DNA of 64,000 nucleotides from Halolactibacillus miurensis (lineage in GTDB: Bacteria; Bacillota; Bacilli; Bacillales; Amphibacillaceae): assembly GCF_900116255.1 (NCBI RefSeq), contig NZ_FPAI01000008.1:48067-112066 (forward strand), given 5' to 3'. The notes under the pieces were generated by a model. The model was not told the origin of the DNA. It was given only the letters and a program-made list of their open reading frames with translations, and made no database searches. This document shows positions 1 through 8,351 of the stretch, piece after piece. How positions within the stretch are numbered: the stretch's first letter is position 1; each line of letters begins with the position of its first letter. The position numbers were made by a program, and so were the translations under genes.

Positions 1-1
1 T

Positions 2-94
2 CATCATATGGTCTGGCATTTATTTGTGTTAGCCGGTACGATCGTTCATTTCTTCAGCGTTCTACTCTATGTCTTGCCTATTACACTTAGTTAA
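2..94 (+). CDS. C-terminal end of a haemolysin III (HlyIII/YqfA)-type membrane protein, cut by window edge
   Basis: Only the last 30 codons are present, in frame from base 2 to the TAA at 92-94. They read HHMVWHLFVLAGTIVHFFSV and on to a hydrophobic end. The H-x3-H spacing (WHLFVLAGTIVH) inside a final transmembrane helix is typical of the C terminus of the HlyIII/PAQR-like family of small seven-helix membrane proteins, which contain putative metal-site histidines. The start and the rest of the protein lie outside the window. The family assignment rests on this short tail alone. Confidence 0.6.
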   Translation, partial: HHMVWHLFVLAGTIVHFFSVLLYVLPITLS

Positions 95-98
95 AAAA

Positions 99-142
99 GA
101 GTCACAGCCTCTCCTACAAGAACAGGGAGCTGTGACTTTTTT
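99..142. terminator. Bidirectional rho-independent terminator
   Basis: A stem GTCACAGC...GCTGTGAC is preceded by an A run and followed by a T run. It lies between two convergent genes (the HlyIII-like tail and the DEAD-box helicase) and can serve both strands. Confidence 0.85.
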
Positions 143-172
143 GTTTGTGATTAACTGTAACGTCAATGGAAA

Positions 173-1297
173 TTATTTCTCTCGCTTTGTTAACTGCCCA
201 TGTGATAAGTGATATTCTGTTAACGTCAACTGTAAGGCGTTTGTTAATTTTTTCAGTGACTGATACTCACCCTTAGTCACCATCGATAATACTAAGCCGT
301 CCGTGGAACCTAGACGACCCGTTCGACCGGCGCGGTGAACATATTGATCAACTTCACGCGGAAGGTCCATTTGAACAACTTCCGTTAAGTCATCAACATC
401 TAGTCCGCGACTACTCACATCCGTTGTCAACATCAACTGGCAATCGCCTTGTTTAAAGCTTTTAATTGACTCTTTACGCAATTCTTTTGGTAAATCACTA
501 TGCAACATTAAACTGTCGACATGATGATACGTTAAACGCTCATAGGCTTTTTCAAGTGAAGCAATATCATTAAAGAAGACTAATGTCTTTTTCTTTTCCG
601 CATGTATCAGCTTTCTTAAATAATCAAACTTATCTCGCTTCTCGCCGAGTAAGTATCCGTGTGTAACATCAGGTAATACAATGTCTTCACGTTTAATCGT
701 GATTACTTCAGGCGTGTCCATCCACTCAGAGACAATGTGTTTCGCTTGATCACTAATAGTGGCTGAAAAACAAGCAATCTGACGGCTATTATCTGTGCTT
801 TGAATAATACGGTCGAGGGCTTGTTGATGTTCAGGTATAACAAGTTGATCCACTTCATCAAGAATAATTGTCGATACTTTATGCATCTTTAATTTCTTTT
901 GATTGATTAATTCAACCATTCTTCCCGGTGTCCCAACGACCAAATGCGGTTTCTTTTTTAATTTTTCTATTTGCCGTTTGACGTTGGCACCACCAATTAA
1001 AGCTTGCACGCGAATATCTGAGCCTTCTTTTAATTGTTGGATCCATTCAAAAATCTGCATCACAAGCTCATGACTGGATGCGATGATCACGGTCTGTAAA
1101 TCAAGTGTGTCTGTCTCTAGTTGGTTGATTACCGGTAAAAGATACGCCAATGTTTTGCCGCTTCCGGTTGGGGCAGTGACAAACATGTCTTGTCTTGTCT
1201 CAAAGTAAGGCAAGACTTTTTCTTGAACGGGCATCAACGTATGAATCCCTTGTTTTGCGAGTGCGTCATGTATAAATGGTTGTAAAGTTAATGTCAT
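173..1297 (-). CDS. yfmL: DEAD-box ATP-dependent RNA helicase, short YfmL-like type
   Basis: This 374-residue protein is almost only the two RecA-like helicase domains. Visible motifs in order are the Q-motif region (LMPVQEKVLP), motif I APTGSGKT, motif Ib TPGR, motif II DEVD (in place of DEAD), motif III SAT and motif VI HRAGRTGR. No long basic or RNA-binding C-terminal extension follows, which matches the size of Bacillus subtilis YfmL (about 376 aa) and not CshA/CshB/DeaD. It should unwind short RNA duplexes, for example in ribosome assembly or cold adaptation. AAGGAG lies about 9 nt before the ATG. It is monocistronic and convergent with the upstream gene. The yfmL symbol rests on size and motif layout; CshB-like is an alternative. 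Confidence 0.8.
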   Translation of the reverse strand: MTLTLQPFIHDALAKQGIHTLMPVQEKVLPYFETRQDMFVTAPTGSGKTLAYLLPVINQLETDTLDLQTVIIASSHELVMQIFEWIQQLKEGSDIRVQALIGGANVKRQIEKLKKKPHLVVGTPGRMVELINQKKLKMHKVSTIILDEVDQLVIPEHQQALDRIIQSTDNSRQIACFSATISDQAKHIVSEWMDTPEVITIKREDIVLPDVTHGYLLGEKRDKFDYLRKLIHAEKKKTLVFFNDIASLEKAYERLTYHHVDSLMLHSDLPKELRKESIKSFKQGDCQLMLTTDVSSRGLDVDDLTEVVQMDLPREVDQYVHRAGRTGRLGSTDGLVLSMVTKGEYQSLKKLTNALQLTLTEYHLSHGQLTKREK

Positions 1298-1486
1298 GTG
1301 TATTAGCTCCTTATTCTTCTCATCGAATCATTGATCCATATTAAGATCTCAATCTATGCCCCAGTATATCACATCCTCGCCCTTTAAGTCGCCCTTCATT
1401 TCTGCCGGGTGACTAGCGCTTTTAATAGCCCTGTTAACGAACGCACAAACATTTACGAACAACTACTGATATTTTTATTATTTCGA

Positions 1487-1533
1487 TTGAGTTATACGTA
1501 TATCTAAGTGTATAATGAAAGAAAACGCTTACT
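1487..1533 (+). promoter_or_regulatory. Sigma-A promoter with overlapping cre (CcpA) box for the GH43 gene
   Basis: TTGAGT (1487-1492), an 18-nt spacer and TATAAT (1511-1516) form a good vegetative promoter. AGAAAACGCTTACT at 1520-1533 matches the cre consensus on the reverse strand with one mismatch and covers the expected start site, a standard place for CcpA repression. AAGGAGG (1535-1541) lies 4 nt before the ATG. Confidence 0.75.
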
Positions 1534-1545
1534 TAAGGAGGCACT

Positions 1546-3141
1546 ATGCGACGTTTTCTCTCTGCTTTACTTATAACGACTGTATTTCTGATTGTATTTC
1601 CCATCACAACTTTCGCCGACAACCCGGTGATTAAAGACCGGTTCTCTGCTGATCCAGCGGCGTTAGTCCATGACAACAAGATTTACTTATATACCGGGCA
1701 CGATGAGGCTACTCCTAATGATTCTTTCTTTGTGCTAAAAGAATGGCTCATCTTTTCAAGTGATGACGGTAGTGATTGGACATATGAGTCAGCTCTTCCC
1801 CGCACAACTTTTGACTGGGCGATTCATCATTCTGCCTGGGCATCACAAGCTGTTGAAAAAGACGGGACGTTCTATTGGTATACGACCGTTCATAACTCTG
1901 GTCTTTCTGCCCCTGGCTATGCGATTGCTGTGGCTTCAAGCGACTCACCGACAACGGGCTTTACTGATGCCATTAACGGTCCGCTAGTTGATTCGTCGAT
2001 GACGACAGCACCAGACTTTATGGGAGATGTTCCTTGGGACAATATTGACCCCACCGTATTTGTTGATGATGATGGGGAGGCGTATATGTACTGGGGAAAT
2101 ACACACCTTTATTACGCCAAACTAAAAGACAACATGATTGAATTAGAGGGTGATATTGAACGCATGGAGATTCAAAATATGCCCGGAAACTTTACTGAAG
2201 GGCCGTTTCTTTTTAAACGTGATGCGTTATATTACCTAACTTTTGCATACAACTATCCAGAAGAACTCGCCTATGCCGTTAGCACTTCACCAAATGGACC
2301 GTGGTATTTCCAAGATAAAATTATGGATAAAATTCCAAATAGCGGTACGAGCCACCCCGCTGTTATCGAATTTGATGGGGCGTGGTATTTCATTTATCAT
2401 ACTGCCGCATTACCTGGAGGCGGTGAGTATCGCCGGTCTGTCGCCATGGAACCGTTACATTTTTACGACGACGGCGCGATAGCTAAAGTGACGCCAACGG
2501 CATCAGGAATAGACACCCATAGTCTGACCATCGCGCCCACTGACTCAGAACTCATGGTGCGACAAGTCACAAATGCTTTACGGTTAGCTGACGGAAACAC
2601 ACACCATGTTGATTATCGTTGGCATGAAACAACCGGTCTAACAGGTGAGACTCCTACCGTTTCTTATCAAATCGATAATAACCCAGGGGTCTATTTAACC
2701 ATCAATGAAGACAACAACGTTCAATTACAGCGCTATGACGGCTCAGATACTCTCGCCTTAGCTTCGAGTTTTATTAAATCTGAAACAACGAACGGGGTCA
2801 TGTTACAACCCGCGAGTGACCCTCATCTTTACTTGTCCGTCAGTGATGAAAGGTTAACCTTTCTCCCACTAACGGATGACCCGTCAGTGACGCAACAATT
2901 TGTGATAGAAGCGCAATCCCCTATCATTCCAGAACAAAGAAAACCGTTAACGTTACCAGTGGAGAACGACTCGACAGCTAAAAATGAAACAACTGTTGAT
3001 TCAACTTTAACGACAGAAGAAAGTACAACGAGTGATCAACAAACAGACGAAGTCCCACTCACTCTAATACTGACTCTATTCGGTAGTTTAATCGTCCTTG
3101 TTTTCGTCTTTTACTACCGAAATAAGAAGCCAAAAGCATAA
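1546..3141 (+). CDS. Secreted, membrane-anchored GH43 glycosidase (arabinofuranosidase/xylosidase-like) with AbfB-like domain
   Basis: A signal peptide (about residues 1-24, ending TTFA) is followed by a five-bladed GH43 domain (about 30-320). The expected acidic triad is visible: D36 in SADPAAL (base), D168 in NIDPTVFVDDDG (pKa modulator) and E218 in GNFTEGP (acid). Residues about 335-460 look like a beta-trefoil AbfB/CBM42-type module with NNPGVYL and DPHLYL repeats, which suggests arabinofuranose side-chain binding. A Ser/Thr/Glu-rich stalk and a final membrane helix (about 503-523) ending RNKKPKA follow. There is no LPXTG, so the enzyme is probably membrane-tethered, facing out. It would release arabinose or xylose residues from plant or algal polysaccharide. 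The exact linkage specificity cannot be read from the sequence. Confidence 0.85.
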   Translation: MRRFLSALLITTVFLIVFPITTFADNPVIKDRFSADPAALVHDNKIYLYTGHDEATPNDSFFVLKEWLIFSSDDGSDWTYESALPRTTFDWAIHHSAWASQAVEKDGTFYWYTTVHNSGLSAPGYAIAVASSDSPTTGFTDAINGPLVDSSMTTAPDFMGDVPWDNIDPTVFVDDDGEAYMYWGNTHLYYAKLKDNMIELEGDIERMEIQNMPGNFTEGPFLFKRDALYYLTFAYNYPEELAYAVSTSPNGPWYFQDKIMDKIPNSGTSHPAVIEFDGAWYFIYHTAALPGGGEYRRSVAMEPLHFYDDGAIAKVTPTASGIDTHSLTIAPTDSELMVRQVTNALRLADGNTHHVDYRWHETTGLTGETPTVSYQIDNNPGVYLTINEDNNVQLQRYDGSDTLALASSFIKSETTNGVMLQPASDPHLYLSVSDERLTFLPLTDDPSVTQQFVIEAQSPIIPEQRKPLTLPVENDSTAKNETTVDSTLTTEESTTSDQQTDEVPLTLILTLFGSLIVLVFVFYYRNKKPKA

Positions 3142-3214
3142 AAACACTTTATATTCATGACACCGCCAGTGAACCTAAAATAACAGTGACAGTATAATTT
3201 TTAAATGACATGAG

Positions 3215-3280
3215 ACTAAAAAATAAAACAAATACAAACACCACCCCTTTAGATCATTCTAAGTGGGTGGTGTTTGTTAG
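3215..3280 (-). terminator. Terminator of the PII/DUF1538 operon
   Basis: A near-perfect hairpin (3234-3277, core CACCACCC...GGGTGGTG) overlaps the stop codon of the minus-strand PII-like gene. On that strand it is followed by a T-rich stretch. It may also stop transcription of the convergent GH43 gene. Confidence 0.75.
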
Positions 3281-3978
3281 TCATTCGTTTCAAGTAAAGC
3301 ATGTAAACCGACGGTTTTTTCTGTTTCTAAGACGAAGGCAATCCCTTTACCAGGCTTATGGAGTTCACAATCTTGTTTAATGCCTGATAAAATTTCCATT
3401 GTTTTTTCTTTTTCTATGAGTGTTAAGACGATGTCTTTTTCTGGTTCGATTAACATATTAAATAGCTTGGTTTGTTCATGCACACCGGTACCACGTCCGC
3501 GTAAAATCGTCCCACCATCAGCACCATGTCTCTTGGTTGATTCAACGACATCCTCTGCGTCTCCACTATTAATAATGGTCACAATCAAATCATAACGTTT
3601 ATCATCCAACATCGACTCATCTCCTCTTCTTCTACTACAGTCCGCAATTTCTTCACCACTGAGCATGGTAATGCCTAACACGTTCTTCACATCTATTGAA
3701 ATGGTCACCCCACGGGTATTCTTCCCTAAATTCGCCTGTTGACCCAACAGTTCAAACACCTCGTTAAACATCGCTTCATCAACAATGGTTAATATCACTT
3801 CTCGCTCTCGGTGAGTGGGGATTCCAAAGATGCGTAGACGTTCATTCATCCGGTAACCTTCTGCTAAAAGAATCGTACTACCTGTCGCCCCAACGGCCCG
3901 GATTTTGCTGACAAGCTTTTTTGCTTCACCTTTTTTGACTATAGTCATAATTAATTTTTGATCATTGATTCGTTCCAT
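3277..3978 (-). CDS. Tandem PII-like (GlnB-type) regulatory protein
   Basis: The protein (233 aa) is two PII-like ferredoxin folds in a row. Residues about 5-100 contain KLIMTIVKKGEAKKLVSKIRAVGATGSTILLAEG and about 120-230 contain YDLIVTIINSGDAEDVVESTKRHGADGGTILRGRG. Both show the beta-alpha-beta and glycine-rich T-loop region of PII proteins. Normal GlnB/GlnK is about 112 aa and trimeric, so this fused dimer is unusual. The ATG at 3978 shares one base with the upstream stop (TGATG) and has AAGGAGG before it; an extra in-frame TTG just upstream is not needed. It is the last gene after two DUF1538 membrane proteins, so it probably gates or senses for them, as GlnK does for AmtB. Ligand and target are unknown. 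Confidence 0.8.
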   Translation of the reverse strand: MERINDQKLIMTIVKKGEAKKLVSKIRAVGATGSTILLAEGYRMNERLRIFGIPTHREREVILTIVDEAMFNEVFELLGQQANLGKNTRGVTISIDVKNVLGITMLSGEEIADCSRRRGDESMLDDKRYDLIVTIINSGDAEDVVESTKRHGADGGTILRGRGTGVHEQTKLFNMLIEPEKDIVLTLIEKEKTMEILSGIKQDCELHKPGKGIAFVLETEKTVGLHALLETND

Positions 3979-4703
3979 CAAGACGCCTCCTTGCGACCGC
4001 TAGAATAGAGCTGTCCTAAAAACAAGACGGATAAGATTGGCGCTAAAGCTACTAGAGCGATCATACCAAATCCGTCAACAAGCGGATCACGACCTTCTGT
4101 GACCCCCGCAAGCCCAACAAATAAACTCAACATAAACGTAGAAATCATTGGGCCTGTCACAATACCACCGGAGTCAAAAGCAATGGCCGTGAATAGCTTT
4201 GAACTTTTCCGCGCGAGATAAAAGCTAATAAGGTAACCTGGTAAGACAAAGTACCAAATTGAAAAACCGACAAAAATTCTCACAATCGACAACATAATCG
4301 ACAGACCGACACCGATTGAAATCGTTACTAACAATACTTTCTTTGGAATCGCTCCGGCTGTGATCCGTTCCACTTGTTTAATCAACACTTGTAAGGCTGG
4401 TTCAGCATACGCCGCAAAAAAGCCTAACACAAAACCGATGGGAATAAAAATATAGCGGTACCTTAAGCCACCAATCACTTCGCCCATCTGTTCCCCAATC
4501 GGTATAAAACCGACATTCACGCCTTGTAAGAACAGTGATAAGCCAATAAAGGTAAGGAAAAAGCCGACTAACACATCTCGTACTTTACGCCACTTCAGTC
4601 GTAAAAATAACACTTGAAAGATAAAAAAGAAAACGAGTAATGGTACTAACGCATACGTCACGTCTAATAATACACCTGAAAAGCCATCAAATAAACCATT
4701 CAT
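3978..4703 (-). CDS. DUF1538 family integral membrane protein, second of a pair
   Basis: A 241-residue, highly hydrophobic protein with about six to seven helices. It carries the signatures AEPALQVLIKQVE (near residue 105) and FDSGGIVTGPM (near 180), which recur in the preceding gene as AEPGVQVLSNQVE and LDAGGATTGAM. The two proteins are therefore homologous halves. The family is described only as DUF1538. The buried acidic residues and GG/TG pairs look like a transporter with an inverted or tandem repeat, but no substrate is known. It overlaps the upstream gene by 4 nt (ATGA) and the downstream PII-like gene by 1 nt, so the three are translationally coupled. Confidence 0.8.
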   Translation of the reverse strand: MNGLFDGFSGVLLDVTYALVPLLVFFFIFQVLFLRLKWRKVRDVLVGFFLTFIGLSLFLQGVNVGFIPIGEQMGEVIGGLRYRYIFIPIGFVLGFFAAYAEPALQVLIKQVERITAGAIPKKVLLVTISIGVGLSIMLSIVRIFVGFSIWYFVLPGYLISFYLARKSSKLFTAIAFDSGGIVTGPMISTFMLSLFVGLAGVTEGRDPLVDGFGMIALVALAPILSVLFLGQLYSSGRKEAS

Positions 4704-5392
4704 CCGTAAATCACTCCCAACAATAACACCGCAATCACCGGTCCAACACTGGCGAGTGCAATCAAACCAAAACTTTCACTACTGTTAGCTTTTTTACTGA
4801 GGACACTCGTCACACCAACACCGAGTGATAAAATAAACGGTACCGCCATCGCTCCTGTTGTTGCGCCCCCTGCATCTAGGGCAATTGGCACAAAGGAGGG
4901 TGGTGTCACTAAAGCGAGGATAAAAATCGCCATATAACCTGCCCCAAGTAACTTTAATAGCGATATGTTAAAAATCATTCTCAACAAACTTAACGCCACA
5001 AAAATACCGACGCCAAGCGATACAAATAATAGTAACACAACCCCTGGCACGTCACCACCAGAAACAAATTCTACTTGATTACTTAACACTTGCACCCCAG
5101 GTTCAGCAATCGTGACGACAAACCCGAGCAAAAAACCAAATCCGAGAATCAATGAAAGTTTACCCGTTTTAGATAAGCTCTGCCCGACCATCTCACCGAC
5201 TGGTGATAAGCCTACTTCAATGCCAAGTAAAAATAAATAGATGCCTACACTTGCGAGGATCGCGCCTAAAATAAAATCAATAAATACGTCCATCGGTAAG
5301 AAGACGACGGTAAACTGCAAGATCGTAATTAATAACGATAACGGCACAAATGATTTGAGTACATCGATGAATGTCTCTTTTAATGTTGTCAT
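4700..5392 (-). CDS. DUF1538 family integral membrane protein, first of a pair
   Basis: The first gene of the three-gene operon encodes 230 residues with about seven hydrophobic helices. AEPGVQVLSNQVEFVSGGDVP and ALDAGGATTGAM are aligned with the same positions of the next gene, so the pair is a split duplicated transporter-like unit. Many relatives have both DUF1538 halves in one polypeptide (from general knowledge of the family). GAGGAG lies a few bases before the ATG. Function is unknown; an ion or small-solute carrier controlled by the downstream PII-like protein is the most economical reading. Confidence 0.8.
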   Translation of the reverse strand: MTTLKETFIDVLKSFVPLSLLITILQFTVVFLPMDVFIDFILGAILASVGIYLFLLGIEVGLSPVGEMVGQSLSKTGKLSLILGFGFLLGFVVTIAEPGVQVLSNQVEFVSGGDVPGVVLLLFVSLGVGIFVALSLLRMIFNISLLKLLGAGYMAIFILALVTPPSFVPIALDAGGATTGAMAVPFILSLGVGVTSVLSKKANSSESFGLIALASVGPVIAVLLLGVIYG

Positions 5393-5551
5393 AACCTTCT
5401 CTCCTCTATCTATCGTTCATAAGACCAACATACTTTTAAATACCTTATTCCCTAATTAGTAAATATCAAACAATTAATGAAGCTTGTTAACTAATCATAG
5501 CACGTTGCGTCAAAAAAAGCTGAAAATAAGACTTTAAGCACTTATCAATTG

Positions 5552-5565
5552 TGCAAACGTTTTCT
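5552..5565 (+). promoter_or_regulatory. cre box 1 upstream of malT
   Basis: TGCAAACGTTTTCT fits the cre consensus (TGNAANCGNWNNCW). A possible promoter TTGTGC (5549-5554), 17 nt, TAATAT (5572-5577) overlaps it. Confidence 0.65.
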
Positions 5566-5647
5566 TCGTTATAATATATACAACACTAGTTTTAATCATT
5601 GTTTTGTTTTATACATACAAGTGTTTACATGTTTTAAAAGAAAACAC

Positions 5648-5706
5648 TTGCATAACCTTTTGCTATCCTTTAGAATACTAGTTATCGATTTGTGCAAACG
5701 CTAGCA
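5648..5706 (+). promoter_or_regulatory. malT: malT promoter and cre box 2
   Basis: TTGCAT (5648-5653), 17 nt, TAGAAT (5671-5676) is a good sigma-A promoter. TGCAAACGCTAGCA at 5693-5706 is a full-consensus cre inside a longer inverted repeat (TTTGTGC at 5689-5695, GCACAAA at 5704-5710). It sits just after the predicted start, so CcpA or a LacI-type maltose regulator could block elongation. GGAGGG (5731-5736) precedes the ATG. Together with cre box 1 this accounts for the 351-nt gap 5393-5743. Confidence 0.7.
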
Positions 5707-5743
5707 CAAAAAATAGATAAACTAACTAGCGGAGGGATTTATT

Positions 5744-7399
5744 ATGAAAAAATTTGGTTCATTTGACTTCTGGCAAAAGCTAGGTAAAGTCTTATTAGTG
5801 GTTGTAGCTGTGATGCCAGCTGCAGGTATTATGATTTCATTAGGAAAAGTTGTGGCCATGGCCGGCGGTGATATCACATTACTCCTTTCAATCGGTCGTG
5901 TCATGGAAGAGATGGGTTGGGCCGTCATCGGTAACTTACATATTCTCTTTGCCGTGGCCATTGGTGGTTCGTGGGCAAAAGAGCGTGCCGGCGGTGCCTT
6001 TGCGGCACTTCTATCCTTCATTTTAATTAACCGGATCACAGGCGCTATTTTTGGCGTGAATGCCGGTATGGTCAATGACGGCGAAGCTGTCGTGAACTCT
6101 TTATTTGGTCGTGAACTTATCGTAAGCGATTACTTTACGATGGTCCTTGAAGCACCTGCTCTTAATATGGGTGTGTTTGTCGGTATTATTTCTGGTTTTA
6201 TTGGGGCTATGGTGTTTAATAAATACTACAATTTCTCAAAATTACCGGCAGCATTAGCATTCTTTAACGGCAAGCGTTTCGTTCCATTTGTCGTCATTTT
6301 ATGGTCTGTCATTGTAGCGGTTGTGATGTCTATTGTCTGGCCATTCATCCAAGGTGGGTTAAATAATTTTGGCGAATGGATTGCGGGCTCACGTGATAGT
6401 GCGCCATTTATCGCACCGTTTGTATTCGGTACACTCGAACGTCTCCTACTACCGTTTGGTTTACACCACATGTTGACGGTACCGATTAACTATACAGAAC
6501 TCGGCGGCATCTACACAATTCTCACAGGCTCTAACGCTGGAGAAATTGTGGCCGGACAAGACCCACTTTGGTTAGCGTGGGTATCTGATTTAAATAACTT
6601 ACGAGAAGCAGGTGACACAGCAGGTTATGATGCGTTACTCAACAGTATCACACCAGCACGCTTTAAAGTTGGTCAAATGATTCTATCCACATCCGCTCTG
6701 ATTGCGGCAGCCGTTGCGATGTATAAAAATGTGGATGATGATAAGAAAACAAAATATAAATCGATGTTCTTATCTGCGGGACTCGCTGTTTTCTTAACCG
6801 GGGTAACAGAACCGATTGAATTTATGTTTATGTTTGCTGCCCCTGTTCTTTACGGGGTATATGCGGTGATTGCCGGTCTAGCTTTTGCCTCTGCTGACCT
6901 GATAAACCTTCGGGTGCATACGTTTGGTAACATTGAATTCTTAACCCGTCTACCGATGAGTATTAATGCTGGTTTAGTCATGGACCTTGTGAACTTTGTG
7001 ATTGTGAATATCATCTTCTTTATCGTAACGTATGTGATCTTTAACTTCATGATTAAGAAGTTCAAGATGCCGACACCTGGTCGTTTAGGTAACTACACCG
7101 ATGACAACGGGGAACAAGCAGCCGCTAAAAGCGGAACGAACAGTCAAGAACGTGAGGGTTCTAGTGAAGTGAAACAAATTGTCAACCTATTAGGTGGGAA
7201 AGACAATATTGAAGACGTCGATGCCTGCATGACGCGGTTACGTGTCACGGTTAAAGACCGTGACAAGGTTGGCACAGAAAAAGCTTGGAAACAAACCGGT
7301 GCGCTTGGTCTTGTTTTAAAAGATAATGGTGTTCAAGCGATTTACGGACCAAAAGCCGATGTGTTAAAATCTGAGGTACAAGATTACTTAGGGGATTAA
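5744..7399 (+). CDS. malT: PTS EIICB permease, maltose/alpha-glucoside type (MalT-like)
   Basis: 551 residues. The EIIC membrane domain (about 1-445) contains MPAAGIMISLG, NLHILFAVAIG and the family signature TGVTEPIEFMFMFAAP. A linker is followed by an EIIB domain (about 470-551) with the phosphorylatable cysteine in DACMTRLRV. There is no EIIA domain, so phosphate must come from a separate EIIA-Glc-like protein. It would transport and phosphorylate a glucoside. The next gene, 3 nt downstream, looks like maltose-6'-phosphate phosphatase and a maltose phosphorylase lies elsewhere in the window, so maltose is the likely substrate, as for Enterococcus MalT. Glucose or trehalose specificity is not excluded by sequence alone. 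Confidence 0.8.
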   Translation: MKKFGSFDFWQKLGKVLLVVVAVMPAAGIMISLGKVVAMAGGDITLLLSIGRVMEEMGWAVIGNLHILFAVAIGGSWAKERAGGAFAALLSFILINRITGAIFGVNAGMVNDGEAVVNSLFGRELIVSDYFTMVLEAPALNMGVFVGIISGFIGAMVFNKYYNFSKLPAALAFFNGKRFVPFVVILWSVIVAVVMSIVWPFIQGGLNNFGEWIAGSRDSAPFIAPFVFGTLERLLLPFGLHHMLTVPINYTELGGIYTILTGSNAGEIVAGQDPLWLAWVSDLNNLREAGDTAGYDALLNSITPARFKVGQMILSTSALIAAAVAMYKNVDDDKKTKYKSMFLSAGLAVFLTGVTEPIEFMFMFAAPVLYGVYAVIAGLAFASADLINLRVHTFGNIEFLTRLPMSINAGLVMDLVNFVIVNIIFFIVTYVIFNFMIKKFKMPTPGRLGNYTDDNGEQAAAKSGTNSQEREGSSEVKQIVNLLGGKDNIEDVDACMTRLRVTVKDRDKVGTEKAWKQTGALGLVLKDNGVQAIYGPKADVLKSEVQDYLGD

Positions 7400-7402
7400 T
7401 TC

Positions 7403-8200
7403 ATGCGGCTACTCACATTAAACACGCATAGTTATATCGAAGACAATCAACAAGAGAAACTGGATACGCTCATAAAAACTATCATCGCAAATAATTATGA
7501 TGTCATTGCCTTACAGGAAGTCAATCAGTTAATAGATTCTCCTCCTGTTGGTGAGACAGTAATTCATGAAGATAACTTTGCGCGCGTGATCGCTGAGAAG
7601 TTACAAGTATACGGTCTCACTTATTCCTATCACTGGGCAATGGCGCATATTGGCTATGATCGATACGAAGAAGGGGTCGCCATCTTAACAAAACATCCGG
7701 TCATTGACACATCTGTTATAACGCTAACCGAGGCGACAGATAAGACCTACTGGAAAACACGGATGGCGATTAAACTGACGATTGATTATCATGATCAAAT
7801 GATTGACTGCCTCTCTACGCATCACGGATTTTGGGATGACCCAGACGAACCGTCACAACAACAGTTTGACCGGTTACTCACGCACATAGACGCGTCCCGA
7901 CCTACTTTCATTCTTGGTGACTTTAATACCGAGGCTGCTGTAAGAAAGGAAGGGTATGACTATTTAATGAGTAAAGGGTTATATGATACGTATACACTGG
8001 CTCATGACAAAGATACCGGTATGACGGTACCAGGGGTGATTGATGGTTGGAAACATGCGTCAGGTAGTAAACGGATTGATTATATTTTTATGAATCAACC
8101 TTTCTCTGTGCCTGTCTCACATGTAATTTTTAATGACGATAATCAACCCATTGTATCCGATCATTTTGGAGTCGATGTGACGGTGTCGTTAGATATATAA
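7403..8200 (+). CDS. mapP: Maltose-6'-phosphate phosphatase, endonuclease/exonuclease/phosphatase fold (MapP-like)
   Basis: 265 residues with the full EEP-superfamily active site in order: LTLNTHS (N), ALQEVN (metal-ligand E), STHHG (H), LGDFNTE (D and N), RIDYIFM and the terminal SDHFGV (catalytic D-H). No signal peptide, so it is cytoplasmic. In Enterococcus faecalis a protein of this family, encoded with the maltose PTS, removes phosphate from maltose-6'-P so that maltose phosphorylase can act. The position here, 3 nt after a maltose-type PTS gene, and the presence of pgmB-malP at 36-39 kb support the same role. A generic nuclease or phosphatase is the alternative. The RBS is weak (AGGGG), so it is likely translationally coupled. 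Confidence 0.8.
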   Translation: MRLLTLNTHSYIEDNQQEKLDTLIKTIIANNYDVIALQEVNQLIDSPPVGETVIHEDNFARVIAEKLQVYGLTYSYHWAMAHIGYDRYEEGVAILTKHPVIDTSVITLTEATDKTYWKTRMAIKLTIDYHDQMIDCLSTHHGFWDDPDEPSQQQFDRLLTHIDASRPTFILGDFNTEAAVRKEGYDYLMSKGLYDTYTLAHDKDTGMTVPGVIDGWKHASGSKRIDYIFMNQPFSVPVSHVIFNDDNQPIVSDHFGVDVTVSLDI

Positions 8201-8230
8201 ACCTGAATTGTAAAGTCACATGCATAAAAA

Positions 8231-8270
8231 TGAAGGCCACACCTTTTTTAAAGGTGTGGCCTTCACTTTT
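8231..8270. terminator. Bidirectional terminator after mapP
   Basis: A 15-bp perfect stem (GAAGGCCACACCTTT...AAAGGTGTGGCCTTC, 8232-8264) is flanked by A and T runs. It separates malT-mapP from the convergent lipoprotein gene. Confidence 0.9.
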
Positions 8271-8351
8271 TGCTTAAATACGTTTAAACTTCGCTACTCA
8301 AATGGGTACAAAACGATGATGACTCCATTCATATGGAAGCTTCTCATTCAC

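Noticed and set aside
5722..6075. 117-codon minus-strand frame opposite malT
   Set aside because: Shadow of the PTS permease; low-complexity translation and no initiation signal.
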